Source: Dechloromonas sp. ZY10 (GTDB lineage: Bacteria; Pseudomonadota; Gammaproteobacteria; Burkholderiales; Rhodocyclaceae). Taken from it: a DNA stretch of 64,000 nucleotides. Made by a program: the position numbers and the translations under genes. Shown here piece after piece: positions 52,491 to 61,834 of the stretch (within the stretch, counting starts at the first letter, position 1; each line of letters opens with the position of its first letter). Below the pieces are notes generated by a model. The model did no database searches and had not been told where the DNA came from. It saw nothing but the letters and a program-made list of their open reading frames with translations. The DNA lies in the NCBI RefSeq assembly GCF_041378895.1, contig NZ_CP144212.1, positions 2,341,501-2,405,500 on the forward strand, written 5' to 3'.

Positions 52491-52796
52491 ATGAGCGATG
52501 TCAGCCGTATCACCATTACCGAAGACCTGACGATCTATAACGCGCTCGAACTCAAACAACGCCTGACCGAGGCCGTCGAGCAGGGCTCAGCCCTCGAACT
52601 GGACCTTTCGCACGTTGCCGAGATCGATACTGCCGGCCTGCAGTTGCTGATTCTGGCCCGACGTGAAGCCGGCAAGCAAAACAAGCCCATGCTCATCTGT
52701 GCAATGAGCGACAACGTCCGGCAAACCGTAGAATTCTGCAATCTGACCCGCTATCTTGGCGAAGCTGCGGCAATCAGCGAAGCCCCAACGGCCTGA
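52491..52796 (+). CDS. STAS-domain protein (anti-sigma-antagonist-like)
   Basis: 101 residues forming a single STAS domain: ITITEDLTIYNALELKQRLTEAV, ALELDLSHVAEIDTAGLQLLILA, then CNLTRYLG. In SpoIIAA-like proteins the Ser/Thr after DT(A/S) is phosphorylated. Here the sequence is IDTAGLQL, with Thr at the preceding position and Ala at the usual Ser, so phospho-control may be absent or altered. It is encoded 12 bp before cheA and 8 bp after the MCP, so it is a part of the chemotaxis operon. Confidence 0.9.
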   Translation: MSDVSRITITEDLTIYNALELKQRLTEAVEQGSALELDLSHVAEIDTAGLQLLILARREAGKQNKPMLICAMSDNVRQTVEFCNLTRYLGEAAAISEAPTA

Positions 52797-52808
52797 GGCG
52801 ACGAGAAC

Positions 52809-54992
52809 ATGGATGAACTTACCAGCGTCTTTATCCAGGAAGGGCGCGAGCAACTGCAGGCGATGGAAAGCGGTTTGCTCGAACTGGAGCAAAACCCGGA
52901 CAACCATGACGGAATCAATGGCATCTTCCGGGCAGCCCATACAGTCAAAGGAGCTTCGGGCGTCATTGAATGCCACTTCATCGAAAGCTTTATGCACAAG
53001 GTTGAGAACGTACTCGACCGCCTGCGCAATGGAGAGATTGCAGTCTCCTCTGACCTGACCGGCCTGCTGCTCCGTTGCTGCGATCAACTGGGTGCGCTGA
53101 TGGACGTTCTCGAAGCGGGTCAGCCGGATGCGCCGGCACCAGTACAGGCCACCGGCGATGGCTTGTTGCTCGAACTGGCCGTCTACACGGGAGGCGCTCC
53201 GGCCGCAATTGCCGGATCTGGCGAGCACTGCGAGGAAGACAGCAATCCGGCTGCGGTCAACACCGACAGCTGGCATATTTCGGTTCGTTTTGGCCCGCAT
53301 GTGCTGCGCGGCGGAATGGACCCGCTTTCCTTCATCCGCTACCTGGCCAGCCTGGGCGAAATTCAGGCCCTCGAAACGGTACCCGATGCCATGCCGGCAG
53401 TTGCCGAGATGGATCCCGAATCCTGCTACCTGGGTTTTGAAATCCGCTTGCAGACCCGCGCCTCAAAGGCAGACATCGAGCGTGTCTTCGACTTCTGCCG
53501 CGACGATTGCGACCTGCGCATCCTGCCGCCGAACAGCAAGCTGGCCGAATACGTCAAATTGATCCGCGAACTCCCCGAGGACGACATGCGTCTGGGAGAG
53601 ATGCTCGTCCGCTGCGGAGCACTGACCCAGAGCGAACTCGACGACGGTCTCCTTTCGCAGCAGCAACCGGAACATAGCGAAGACAGCGAACAACCACACA
53701 TTGGTGAGATTCTGGTCGACCAAAAGGTGGTTCATAAGGAAGTAGTCGAAGCAGCGATCAGCAAGCAACACCAGGTCAGTGAAAAGAAGGCGGTCGAAGC
53801 CCGCCTGATTCGGGTTCAAGCCGACAAGCTGGACCAGTTGATTGATCTGGTTGGCGAGCTGGTGATTGCTGGAGCTTCAGCCAACCTGCTGGCGCAGCGC
53901 AGCGGCCAAAGCGATCTGGTCGAATCGACTTCGGTTTTGTCACGACTGGTCGAGAACATCCGCGACTCCGCACTGCAACTGCGGATGGTCCAGATCGGAG
54001 AAACCTTCAACCGCTTCAACCGGGTAGTCCGCGATGTCTCCAAGGAGCTGGGCAAGGAAATCAATCTGGTGATCAGCGGTGCGGAAACCGAACTCGACAA
54101 GTCGGTGGTGGAAAAGATTGGCGACCCATTGATGCATCTGGTCCGCAACTCCATGGACCACGGTATCGAAGCCCCGGACACCCGCGAAGCAAAGGGCAAG
54201 CCGCGATCCGGAACGCTTGAACTCAACGCCTACCACGACTCCGGCAGCATTGTGATTGAGGTGATTGACGACGGCGCGGGTCTGCCGCGCGACAAGATAC
54301 TCAACAAGGCGATCGAGAAGGGGCTGGTGCAACCGACACAAACCTTGACCGACCAGGAAATCATCAACCTGATCTGGGAGCCCGGCTTCTCCACCGCTGA
54401 CAAGGTGACCAACCTGTCCGGCCGCGGCGTCGGCATGGACGTCGTCCGCCGCAACATTCAAAGCCTGCGTGGCAGTTGCGAAGTTTCCAGCACCGAAGGC
54501 AACGGTGCAACCTTCACCATCCGTCTGCCGCTGACACTGGCGATCATCGACGGCTTCCTGGTTGGGGTTGGCCGGGCTGCCTATGTCATCCCGCTCGACA
54601 TGGTGATCGAGTGCATCGAACTGAAGACCAATACCGCTGACCGCGATTTCCTCAATCTGCGCGGCGAAGTCCTGCCTTTTGTCCGCCTGCGCGAAATGTT
54701 CGACATTCCCGGGGAACGGCCGGCACGCGAAAACATCGTCGTCGTCCAATACGCAGGCCAGAAGGCCGGGATTGTCGTCGATCAGTTGATGGGTGAGTTC
54801 CAGACCGTAATCAAGCCGCTCTCCAGCATTTTCCGCCATCTGCGCGGGATTGGCGGCTCGACCATCCTGGGCAGCGGTGAAGTCGCGCTGATCCTCGATG
54901 TACAGGCGTTGATACAGCGCAATGCACGAGCCGAAGAACGCGAAATGAACACAGCCAGCAGCCTGCTGCGGTCAACTGTGACAAATCAATAA
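52809..54992 (+). CDS. cheA: Chemotaxis histidine kinase CheA with two MshEN-like motifs
   Basis: 727 residues. Hpt/P1 with His 44 (RAAHTVKGASG). A P2-like region (~154-255; WHISVRFGPHVLRGGMDPLSFIRYL). A linker (261-320) holds two 24-residue repeats starting RLGEMLVRCGAL and HIGEILVDQKVV. Then come the dimerisation domain (LDQLIDLVGELVIA, ~340), the HATPase (N-box HLVRNSMDHGIE, DDGAGLPRDKI, GRGVGMDVV) and a CheW-like P5 regulatory domain with LGSGEVALILD. The linker repeats fit the published MshEN c-di-GMP-binding pattern (R/H-I/L-G-x-x-L ... Q), with a longer spacer of 12 residues. The kinase itself is complete. Confidence 0.95.
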   Translation: MDELTSVFIQEGREQLQAMESGLLELEQNPDNHDGINGIFRAAHTVKGASGVIECHFIESFMHKVENVLDRLRNGEIAVSSDLTGLLLRCCDQLGALMDVLEAGQPDAPAPVQATGDGLLLELAVYTGGAPAAIAGSGEHCEEDSNPAAVNTDSWHISVRFGPHVLRGGMDPLSFIRYLASLGEIQALETVPDAMPAVAEMDPESCYLGFEIRLQTRASKADIERVFDFCRDDCDLRILPPNSKLAEYVKLIRELPEDDMRLGEMLVRCGALTQSELDDGLLSQQQPEHSEDSEQPHIGEILVDQKVVHKEVVEAAISKQHQVSEKKAVEARLIRVQADKLDQLIDLVGELVIAGASANLLAQRSGQSDLVESTSVLSRLVENIRDSALQLRMVQIGETFNRFNRVVRDVSKELGKEINLVISGAETELDKSVVEKIGDPLMHLVRNSMDHGIEAPDTREAKGKPRSGTLELNAYHDSGSIVIEVIDDGAGLPRDKILNKAIEKGLVQPTQTLTDQEIINLIWEPGFSTADKVTNLSGRGVGMDVVRRNIQSLRGSCEVSSTEGNGATFTIRLPLTLAIIDGFLVGVGRAAYVIPLDMVIECIELKTNTADRDFLNLRGEVLPFVRLREMFDIPGERPARENIVVVQYAGQKAGIVVDQLMGEFQTVIKPLSSIFRHLRGIGGSTILGSGEVALILDVQALIQRNARAEEREMNTASSLLRSTVTNQ

Positions 54993-55016
54993 TTTGAGAA
55001 TATTGGGGAGGAAATC

Positions 55017-57464
55017 ATGCTGAACAACATGAAGATCGGCCTGCGTCTGGGCATAGGTTTCGCTGCTACCTTGCTGTTGCTACTGACCATCTCGGTAGTC
55101 GGCACCCTGCGCCTCGGCCAACTCACCGACAATCTCGACTTGGTGATCAACGATCGCAACCCCAAAATCGCCCAGGCCAACGACATCATCGATGCCCTGA
55201 ACGTGATCGCCCGTTCAATGCGCAATGCACTGTTGGAAACAACACCAGACAAGGTCAAGCGTGAACTTGAGCGGATTACCGACCAACGCCGGATCATTGG
55301 CGAGCGGATCGAGAAACTGGATGCAACAATCTCGACTCCCAAGGGCAAGGAAGCCCTCAAGGCGATGAAGGATGCGCGCGCGGCCTATGTTCCGATGCAG
55401 GAAAAATTCGTTGAGTTGGCCAAGGCAGGCAAGCGCGACGAAGCGCTGGAACTGATGCTTGGTACCATCCGGAAACAGCAGTCCGACTATTTCAAGGCAA
55501 TCAACGACCTGATCGGGATGCTCAACGAAATTACCGCCAGCGAAGGCAAGACAGCGATCGATAGTGCTCAGAATGCCCAAAAACTGATGATCGGGCTGGC
55601 ATTGCTGGCCGCCTTACTGACCATTGTCTTCGCCCTGCTGATCACCCGTAGCATCACCCGCCCGGTTGGCGAAGTCGTCGATGCCGCCCGCAAAATGGCT
55701 GCCGGCGATTTCAATTTCACTCTCGCCTCCAGCAATCGCGACGAAGTCGGAGAAGTCGTCCGGGCAGTAGCCTCGGTTCAAGGTTCGGTCCAGTCCATGA
55801 CGCAGGATGTCAACGCGCTGGTTGCCGCTGCCACCGCCGGGCAACTGGCCACCCGTGCCGATGCTGGCAAACATCAGGGCGATTTCGCAAAAATCGTTGC
55901 GGGCATCAACGCGACGCTGGATGCCGTGATCGGGCCGCTCAACGTCGCTGCCAGCTACGTCGACCGCATCTCCAAGGGCGACATCCCACCACGTATCTCC
56001 GACACCTACAACGGCGACTTCAACACCCTCAAGAACAACCTCAACACCTGTATCGACGCCGTCAATAAACTGATCTCTGATGCCGGCCTGCTCGCCCAGG
56101 CCGCCGTCGCCGGCCAACTCTCCACCCGCGCCGACGCCGCGCAGCACCAGGGCGACTTCCGCCGCATCGTCGAAGGCGTCAATAACACCCTCGACGCCGT
56201 CATCGGCCCCCTCAACGTCGCTGCCAGCTACGTCGACCGCATCGCCAAGGGCGACATCCCCCACAAGATCACCGACAGCTACAACGGCGATTTCAACGCC
56301 ATCAAGAACAACCTCAACACCTGCATCGACGCCATCAACAAACTCGTCGCCGATGCCAACATGCTCTCCGCTGCTGCCGTCGCCGGCAAGCTCGACACCC
56401 GGGCCGAGGCCTCCCTGCATCAGGGCGACTTCCGTCGTATCGTCGAAGGCGTCAACGACACCCTCGACGCCGTCGTCTCTCCGATCCAGGACGTGCAACG
56501 CGTGATGTCCGCGATGGCCGCCGGCGACATGACCCAGACCATCGCCAAGGCCTACCAGGGCGATTTCGCCACCCTCAAGGATTCGATCAACGACACCATC
56601 GGCAAACTCTCGGAAACCGTTTCCCAGATCATCACCGCTGCCGACGCGCTCTCGAATGCCGCCGGCCAGGTCTCGGCCACCGCCCAGAGCCTCTCGCAGT
56701 CCTCTTCCGAACAAGCTGCCTCGGTCGAGGAAACCACCGCGTCGCTTGAGGAAATGACCGCTTCGGTCGCCCAGAACACCGAGAACGCCAAGGTCACCGA
56801 CAACATGGCCTCCAAGGCCGCCAAGGAAGCCGGCGAAGGCGGCGATGCCGTCGGCAAGACCGTCGAAGCCATGAAGTCGATTGCCGACAAGATCGGCATC
56901 ATCGACGACATTGCCTATCAGACCAACCTGCTCGCCTTGAACGCCGCCATCGAAGCCGCCCGCGCCGGCGAACATGGCAAGGGCTTTGCCGTCGTCGCCG
57001 CCGAAGTGCGCAAGCTCGCCGAGCGTTCGCAGGTTGCCGCTCAGGAAATCGGCGAACTCGCCGGTTCCTCGGTCAAGGCCGCCGAGCGCGCCGGTTCGCT
57101 GCTCCAGGAAATGGTCCCCTCGATCCAGAAGACCTCCGACCTGGTCCAGGAAATCGCCATGGCCAGCCAGGAACAGTCTTCCGGCGTCCTCCAGATCAAC
57201 AACGCGATGGGACAACTCAACAAGGCGACGCAGCAGAACGCTTCGGCCTCCGAAGAGCTCGCCGCCACCGCTGAGGAACTCGGCGGCCAGGCCGGCCAGC
57301 TGCAGCAGTTGATGGGCTTCTTCCAGGTCGACGATGGGCATCATCGTGGCGCTTACCGCCCGGCCCTGCCCAGCAGCCGCCCCGCCGCCTCCGCACCCCG
57401 TGCCGCCGTTGCCAGCCGCCCCAGCGTGGCCGCCTTCGACGAGTCCGACTTCGAGAAGTTCTGA
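55017..57464 (+). CDS. Methyl-accepting chemotaxis protein with 4HB sensor and tandem HAMP-like repeats
   Basis: 815 residues. Helix 1 (~11-30), a periplasmic four-helix-bundle sensor ([22 protein letters not shown]), helix 2 (~190-212, [21 protein letters not shown]) and a HAMP domain. Then two tandem 91-residue HAMP-like units begin at [13 protein letters not shown] (273-bp spacing at DNA level) and a third, diverged unit follows. The signalling tip [44 protein letters not shown] is intact. The tail ends in DESDFEKF, possibly a tether for CheR/CheB/CheD. From about residue 293 on, it is the same at DNA level as the second MCP of this operon. Confidence 0.93.
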   Translation: MLNNMKIGLRLGIGFAATLLLLLTISVVGTLRLGQLTDNLDLVINDRNPKIAQANDIIDALNVIARSMRNALLETTPDKVKRELERITDQRRIIGERIEKLDATISTPKGKEALKAMKDARAAYVPMQEKFVELAKAGKRDEALELMLGTIRKQQSDYFKAINDLIGMLNEITASEGKTAIDSAQNAQKLMIGLALLAALLTIVFALLITRSITRPVGEVVDAARKMAAGDFNFTLASSNRDEVGEVVRAVASVQGSVQSMTQDVNALVAAATAGQLATRADAGKHQGDFAKIVAGINATLDAVIGPLNVAASYVDRISKGDIPPRISDTYNGDFNTLKNNLNTCIDAVNKLISDAGLLAQAAVAGQLSTRADAAQHQGDFRRIVEGVNNTLDAVIGPLNVAASYVDRIAKGDIPHKITDSYNGDFNAIKNNLNTCIDAINKLVADANMLSAAAVAGKLDTRAEASLHQGDFRRIVEGVNDTLDAVVSPIQDVQRVMSAMAAGDMTQTIAKAYQGDFATLKDSINDTIGKLSETVSQIITAADALSNAAGQVSATAQSLSQSSSEQAASVEETTASLEEMTASVAQNTENAKVTDNMASKAAKEAGEGGDAVGKTVEAMKSIADKIGIIDDIAYQTNLLALNAAIEAARAGEHGKGFAVVAAEVRKLAERSQVAAQEIGELAGSSVKAAERAGSLLQEMVPSIQKTSDLVQEIAMASQEQSSGVLQINNAMGQLNKATQQNASASEELAATAEELGGQAGQLQQLMGFFQVDDGHHRGAYRPALPSSRPAASAPRAAVASRPSVAAFDESDFEKF

Positions 57465-58014
57465 GCAGGAGCCGCCTGATGGGACACCCCGCTCCACACG
57501 GCGCCAATAGCCGTCCGGCAGCCTCCGCTGCCGGCGGTACGCCGCAGCAATACCTCACCTTTACCTTGGGCGGCGAGATGTTTGCCCTCGCCATCCTCAA
57601 CGTCAAGGAAATCATCGAGTACGGCAGCATCACCGAAATCCCAATGATGCCCACCTTCATCCGTGGCGTGATCAACCTGCGCGGCGCCGTCGTTCCAGTC
57701 ATCGACCTCGCCTGCCGCTTCGGCGGCCAGCCTACCCAGGTCGCCCGCCGTACCTGCATCATCATCGTCGAGCTGATCGAAGGTGACCAGAAACACGATA
57801 TCGGCGTGATGGTCGATGCCGTTTCCGAAGTCCTCGAAATCGCTGCCGCTGACATCGAACCCCCTCCCGCCTTCGGCGCACGCATCCGCGCCGACTTCAT
57901 CTCCGGCATGGGCAAGGTCGGCGGCAAGTTCGTCATCATCCTCGATATCGGCCATGTCCTCTCCGTCGAGGAAATCGCCATGCTCTCCCAGATCGCTGAC
58001 AGCGAACAGGATTC
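55893..58014 (+). repeat. Long repeat copy 1 (MCP signalling half plus cheW)
   Basis: 2122 bp that recurs at 58902-61023 (offset 3009). By eye I found one mismatch (T at 55949, C at 58958). It starts inside the MCP just before the HAMP-like units and ends a few codons before the cheW stop. Confidence 0.93.
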
Positions 58015-58024
58015 CAGCAACTGA
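57479..58024 (+). CDS. cheW: CheW adaptor (copy 1)
   Basis: 181 residues. CheW couples MCPs to CheA. The core shows [55 protein letters not shown] and [13 protein letters not shown]. The first ~20 residues are a low-complexity extension ([18 protein letters not shown]). It is identical to the second CheW apart from the last residues (ending DSSN versus DSAS). It is 14 bp downstream of the first receptor gene. Confidence 0.95.
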   Translation: MGHPAPHGANSRPAASAAGGTPQQYLTFTLGGEMFALAILNVKEIIEYGSITEIPMMPTFIRGVINLRGAVVPVIDLACRFGGQPTQVARRTCIIIVELIEGDQKHDIGVMVDAVSEVLEIAAADIEPPPAFGARIRADFISGMGKVGGKFVIILDIGHVLSVEEIAMLSQIADSEQDSSN

Positions 58025-58049
58025 ATTGCAACACCCAGGAGTCAGCACC

Positions 58050-60473
58050 ATGTCCCTCGCCAAAAGGCTTTATTTACTCATTTGTGCCGCCGCACTCGGT
58101 GTAGCAGCCGTTGCCGGTATTGGCTTCACCCAAATGGTGAGCGTTTTCAACCAGGCAAACTACTCCAACGAAAACGTCGTTCCCAGCCTGATTGTTCTGA
58201 ACCGCTCACAGCAGGAGTTTTCCCGACTGCGAATCGCTGTCTTTCGTCTGATCCTCAACAACGATGCCGCCAAGGCGCCGGAATTTGAGGGGCGGGTCAA
58301 GGAAGCCCTGGAAAAGACTGCGACTGAACTCAAGCGCTATGAAAACCTGCTCAGCGATGACAAGGACAAGCAACTCTTCCAAAACAGCCAGACCCTGCTC
58401 AAGGAATACGACGGCGCCCTCAAGCTAATCCTGCGCAATGATCGGACACAGGACACCATCGCCCAAGGTGGGGCTGTTGCCGAAAAGCTGAACCAGGCGC
58501 TTGCCGCACAGTCGCTGTATAACGAGGAACTGGCCAAAACTGCAGCCGATGCAGCGCAAAGCACCCGCAGTTCGGCCAACATCATGTTGCTGGTCTGCGG
58601 CCTTCTGACCCTGCTCGCAGTCACCGCACTCGGCCTGATTACCCTGCGTGCGGTTCTCCGCCAACTGGGCGGTGAACCGGCGGTCGCCACCGAGCTGGCC
58701 CGTCAGATCGGCGACGGTGACCTCAGCGGCGAAATCCCCCTGACTGCCAACGACAATGACAGTCTGATGGCCGCGATGAAGTCGATGCAGACCAGCCTGC
58801 GTAACATGGCGGCCGAAGCCGGACGCCTCGAACAGGCGGCCATCGAAGGCCGCCTTGCCACCCGCGCCGATGTCAGCCGCTACAAAGGCGAGTACGGCCG
58901 TATCGTTGCGGGCATCAACGCGACGCTGGATGCCGTGATCGGGCCGCTCAACGTCGCCGCCAGCTACGTCGACCGCATCTCCAAGGGCGACATCCCACCA
59001 CGTATCTCCGACACCTACAACGGCGACTTCAACACCCTCAAGAACAACCTCAACACCTGTATCGACGCCGTCAATAAACTGATCTCTGATGCCGGCCTGC
59101 TCGCCCAGGCCGCCGTCGCCGGCCAACTCTCCACCCGCGCCGACGCCGCGCAGCACCAGGGCGACTTCCGCCGCATCGTCGAAGGCGTCAATAACACCCT
59201 CGACGCCGTCATCGGCCCCCTCAACGTCGCTGCCAGCTACGTCGACCGCATCGCCAAGGGCGACATCCCCCACAAGATCACCGACAGCTACAACGGCGAT
59301 TTCAACGCCATCAAGAACAACCTCAACACCTGCATCGACGCCATCAACAAACTCGTCGCCGATGCCAACATGCTCTCCGCTGCTGCCGTCGCCGGCAAGC
59401 TCGACACCCGGGCCGAGGCCTCCCTGCATCAGGGCGACTTCCGTCGTATCGTCGAAGGCGTCAACGACACCCTCGACGCCGTCGTCTCTCCGATCCAGGA
59501 CGTGCAACGCGTGATGTCCGCGATGGCCGCCGGCGACATGACCCAGACCATCGCCAAGGCCTACCAGGGCGATTTCGCCACCCTCAAGGATTCGATCAAC
59601 GACACCATCGGCAAACTCTCGGAAACCGTTTCCCAGATCATCACCGCTGCCGACGCGCTCTCGAATGCCGCCGGCCAGGTCTCGGCCACCGCCCAGAGCC
59701 TCTCGCAGTCCTCTTCCGAACAAGCTGCCTCGGTCGAGGAAACCACCGCGTCGCTTGAGGAAATGACCGCTTCGGTCGCCCAGAACACCGAGAACGCCAA
59801 GGTCACCGACAACATGGCCTCCAAGGCCGCCAAGGAAGCCGGCGAAGGCGGCGATGCCGTCGGCAAGACCGTCGAAGCCATGAAGTCGATTGCCGACAAG
59901 ATCGGCATCATCGACGACATTGCCTATCAGACCAACCTGCTCGCCTTGAACGCCGCCATCGAAGCCGCCCGCGCCGGCGAACATGGCAAGGGCTTTGCCG
60001 TCGTCGCCGCCGAAGTGCGCAAGCTCGCCGAGCGTTCGCAGGTTGCCGCTCAGGAAATCGGCGAACTCGCCGGTTCCTCGGTCAAGGCCGCCGAGCGCGC
60101 CGGTTCGCTGCTCCAGGAAATGGTCCCCTCGATCCAGAAGACCTCCGACCTGGTCCAGGAAATCGCCATGGCCAGCCAGGAACAGTCTTCCGGCGTCCTC
60201 CAGATCAACAACGCGATGGGACAACTCAACAAGGCGACGCAGCAGAACGCTTCGGCCTCCGAAGAGCTCGCCGCCACCGCTGAGGAACTCGGCGGCCAGG
60301 CCGGCCAGCTGCAGCAGTTGATGGGCTTCTTCCAGGTCGACGATGGGCATCATCGTGGCGCTTACCGCCCGGCCCTGCCCAGCAGCCGCCCCGCCGCCTC
60401 CGCACCCCGTGCCGCCGTTGCCAGCCGCCCCAGCGTGGCCGCCTTCGACGAGTCCGACTTCGAGAAGTTCTGA
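58050..60473 (+). CDS. Methyl-accepting chemotaxis protein, second copy with a different sensor domain
   Basis: 807 residues. ATG 58050 follows CAGGAGTCAG and starts a membrane helix ([20 protein letters not shown]). The periplasmic sensor (~30-190, [29 protein letters not shown]) is a four-helix-bundle type but unlike the first receptor's. A second helix ([21 protein letters not shown]) and a HAMP follow. From ~residue 285 the protein is the same as the first receptor through the tandem HAMP-like units, signalling tip and DESDFEKF end. It is thus the same transmitter with another input module. Confidence 0.93.
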   Translation: MSLAKRLYLLICAAALGVAAVAGIGFTQMVSVFNQANYSNENVVPSLIVLNRSQQEFSRLRIAVFRLILNNDAAKAPEFEGRVKEALEKTATELKRYENLLSDDKDKQLFQNSQTLLKEYDGALKLILRNDRTQDTIAQGGAVAEKLNQALAAQSLYNEELAKTAADAAQSTRSSANIMLLVCGLLTLLAVTALGLITLRAVLRQLGGEPAVATELARQIGDGDLSGEIPLTANDNDSLMAAMKSMQTSLRNMAAEAGRLEQAAIEGRLATRADVSRYKGEYGRIVAGINATLDAVIGPLNVAASYVDRISKGDIPPRISDTYNGDFNTLKNNLNTCIDAVNKLISDAGLLAQAAVAGQLSTRADAAQHQGDFRRIVEGVNNTLDAVIGPLNVAASYVDRIAKGDIPHKITDSYNGDFNAIKNNLNTCIDAINKLVADANMLSAAAVAGKLDTRAEASLHQGDFRRIVEGVNDTLDAVVSPIQDVQRVMSAMAAGDMTQTIAKAYQGDFATLKDSINDTIGKLSETVSQIITAADALSNAAGQVSATAQSLSQSSSEQAASVEETTASLEEMTASVAQNTENAKVTDNMASKAAKEAGEGGDAVGKTVEAMKSIADKIGIIDDIAYQTNLLALNAAIEAARAGEHGKGFAVVAAEVRKLAERSQVAAQEIGELAGSSVKAAERAGSLLQEMVPSIQKTSDLVQEIAMASQEQSSGVLQINNAMGQLNKATQQNASASEELAATAEELGGQAGQLQQLMGFFQVDDGHHRGAYRPALPSSRPAASAPRAAVASRPSVAAFDESDFEKF

Positions 60474-61023
60474 GCAGGAGCCGCCTGATGGGACACCCCG
60501 CTCCACACGGCGCCAATAGCCGTCCGGCAGCCTCCGCTGCCGGCGGTACGCCGCAGCAATACCTCACCTTTACCTTGGGCGGCGAGATGTTTGCCCTCGC
60601 CATCCTCAACGTCAAGGAAATCATCGAGTACGGCAGCATCACCGAAATCCCAATGATGCCCACCTTCATCCGTGGCGTGATCAACCTGCGCGGCGCCGTC
60701 GTTCCAGTCATCGACCTCGCCTGCCGCTTCGGCGGCCAGCCTACCCAGGTCGCCCGCCGTACCTGCATCATCATCGTCGAGCTGATCGAAGGTGACCAGA
60801 AACACGATATCGGCGTGATGGTCGATGCCGTTTCCGAAGTCCTCGAAATCGCTGCCGCTGACATCGAACCCCCTCCCGCCTTCGGCGCACGCATCCGCGC
60901 CGACTTCATCTCCGGCATGGGCAAGGTCGGCGGCAAGTTCGTCATCATCCTCGATATCGGCCATGTCCTCTCCGTCGAGGAAATCGCCATGCTCTCCCAG
61001 ATCGCTGACAGCGAACAGGATTC
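58902..61023 (+). repeat. Long repeat copy 2 (MCP signalling half plus cheW)
   Basis: Second copy of the 2122-bp repeat described at 55893-58014. The region between the copies (58015-58901) is unique and codes for the second receptor's sensor half. Confidence 0.93.
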
Positions 61024-61033
61024 GGCCAGCTAG
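60488..61033 (+). CDS. cheW: CheW adaptor (copy 2)
   Basis: 181 residues, same as copy 1 in sequence and in the 14-bp gap to its receptor gene, except for the final codons where the repeat ends. Two equal CheW genes suggest a dosage effect or a by-product of the receptor duplication. A 48-bp palindrome follows 10 bp after the stop. Confidence 0.95.
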   Translation: MGHPAPHGANSRPAASAAGGTPQQYLTFTLGGEMFALAILNVKEIIEYGSITEIPMMPTFIRGVINLRGAVVPVIDLACRFGGQPTQVARRTCIIIVELIEGDQKHDIGVMVDAVSEVLEIAAADIEPPPAFGARIRADFISGMGKVGGKFVIILDIGHVLSVEEIAMLSQIADSEQDSAS

Positions 61034-61043
61034 TCTGACGCAT

Positions 61044-61091
61044 GCAAAAGCGCCGGTTTTCACGGTCGACCGTGAAAACCGGCGCTTTTGC
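61044..61091. terminator. 48-bp perfect palindrome, probable terminator after the MCP-cheW genes
   Basis: All 24 pairs are complementary. The core is CACGGTCGACCGTG; the arms include GCAAAAGCGCCGG and its complement. It is the longest of the palindrome family in this window. It may separate the receptor genes from cheDRB, which then need read-through or a promoter in the following ~140 bp. Confidence 0.8.
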
Positions 61092-61231
61092 TTTTCCGGC
61101 CATGCGCCATGGCACCTTCATTTCCGCCGCTCTGTCAAGGCGTGACTTGCCCTGGATACGCCAGTATCATCGCCGGTAGTACGGGCTTGACCGCAGCCTG
61201 CGGATTGGTCGTACAGCGCTTCCATTGACGC

Positions 61232-61834
61232 ATGATTGATTACACCTCCCTCCCTTCGCGTGAAATCGAGCGCCTGTCCCGCAGCATCGGACCGGGCGAA
61301 TGGGCCATCGAGCGGCATCGGCCGATTTCGACCCTGCTCGGCTCCTGCGTTGCCGTCTGCCTCTACGACACCGGGGTGCCAATCGCCGGCATGAATCACT
61401 TCATGCTGCCGCAAATGAAAAAAAGCGCGCATGCCGACGAAGATGTGCTTCTCGCCGGCGATGCCTGCATGGAAGCCTTGCTCAATGCAATGCTGGCACA
61501 GGGAGCTGCCCGCCACCGGATTCGCGCCAAGGCTTTTGGCGGCGGTACGGTAATCGATGCCAACTTGCCGAACTCCTTGTCGATCGGCAAGAAAAATTCT
61601 GATTTCACCCGGGACTGGCTGGAGCGTGAAAGCATTCCGCTGATCGCATCCGACTTCCTCGGCCCCTGGTCGCGCAAGGTCCTGCTCGTTCCGGCCAATG
61701 GCGATGCCTACTGCAAACGTGTAACCTCCAGCCTGATCAAGGCGGAATCCCTGCGCCGCGAACAGGAAGCCTACGCCGCCTCACTGCATGTGCAGCAAGC
61801 CACCGCCTCTTCCAAGAAAATCGAGTTGTTTTGA
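61232..61834 (+). CDS. cheD: Chemoreceptor glutamine deamidase CheD
   Basis: 200 residues. CheD deamidates receptor Gln residues and can bind CheY-P phosphatases. The catalytic Cys lies in LLGSCVAVCLYD and the His in GMNHFMLP; the GGGTVIDANLPNSLSIGKKN stretch is also typical. It ends SSKKIELF, nearly the same as the end of the first MCP of this cluster (SAKIELF). The stop overlaps the cheR start (TGATG). Confidence 0.93.
   Translation: MIDYTSLPSREIERLSRSIGPGEWAIERHRPISTLLGSCVAVCLYDTGVPIAGMNHFMLPQMKKSAHADEDVLLAGDACMEALLNAMLAQGAARHRIRAKAFGGGTVIDANLPNSLSIGKKNSDFTRDWLERESIPLIASDFLGPWSRKVLLVPANGDAYCKRVTSSLIKAESLRREQEAYAASLHVQQATASSKKIELF

Noticed and set aside
55938-56480. Internal 273-bp repeats in the MCP considered as a mobile or recombinational repeat
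   Set aside because: They are in frame and encode tandem 91-residue HAMP-like units with diverged third positions, so they are protein-domain repeats.
55614-57497. Long minus-strand open frame opposite the first MCP (repeated at 58425-60506 opposite the second)
   Set aside because: It is a Gly/Asp/Val-rich mirror of MCP codons. The second copy exists only because the DNA repeat carries it along.
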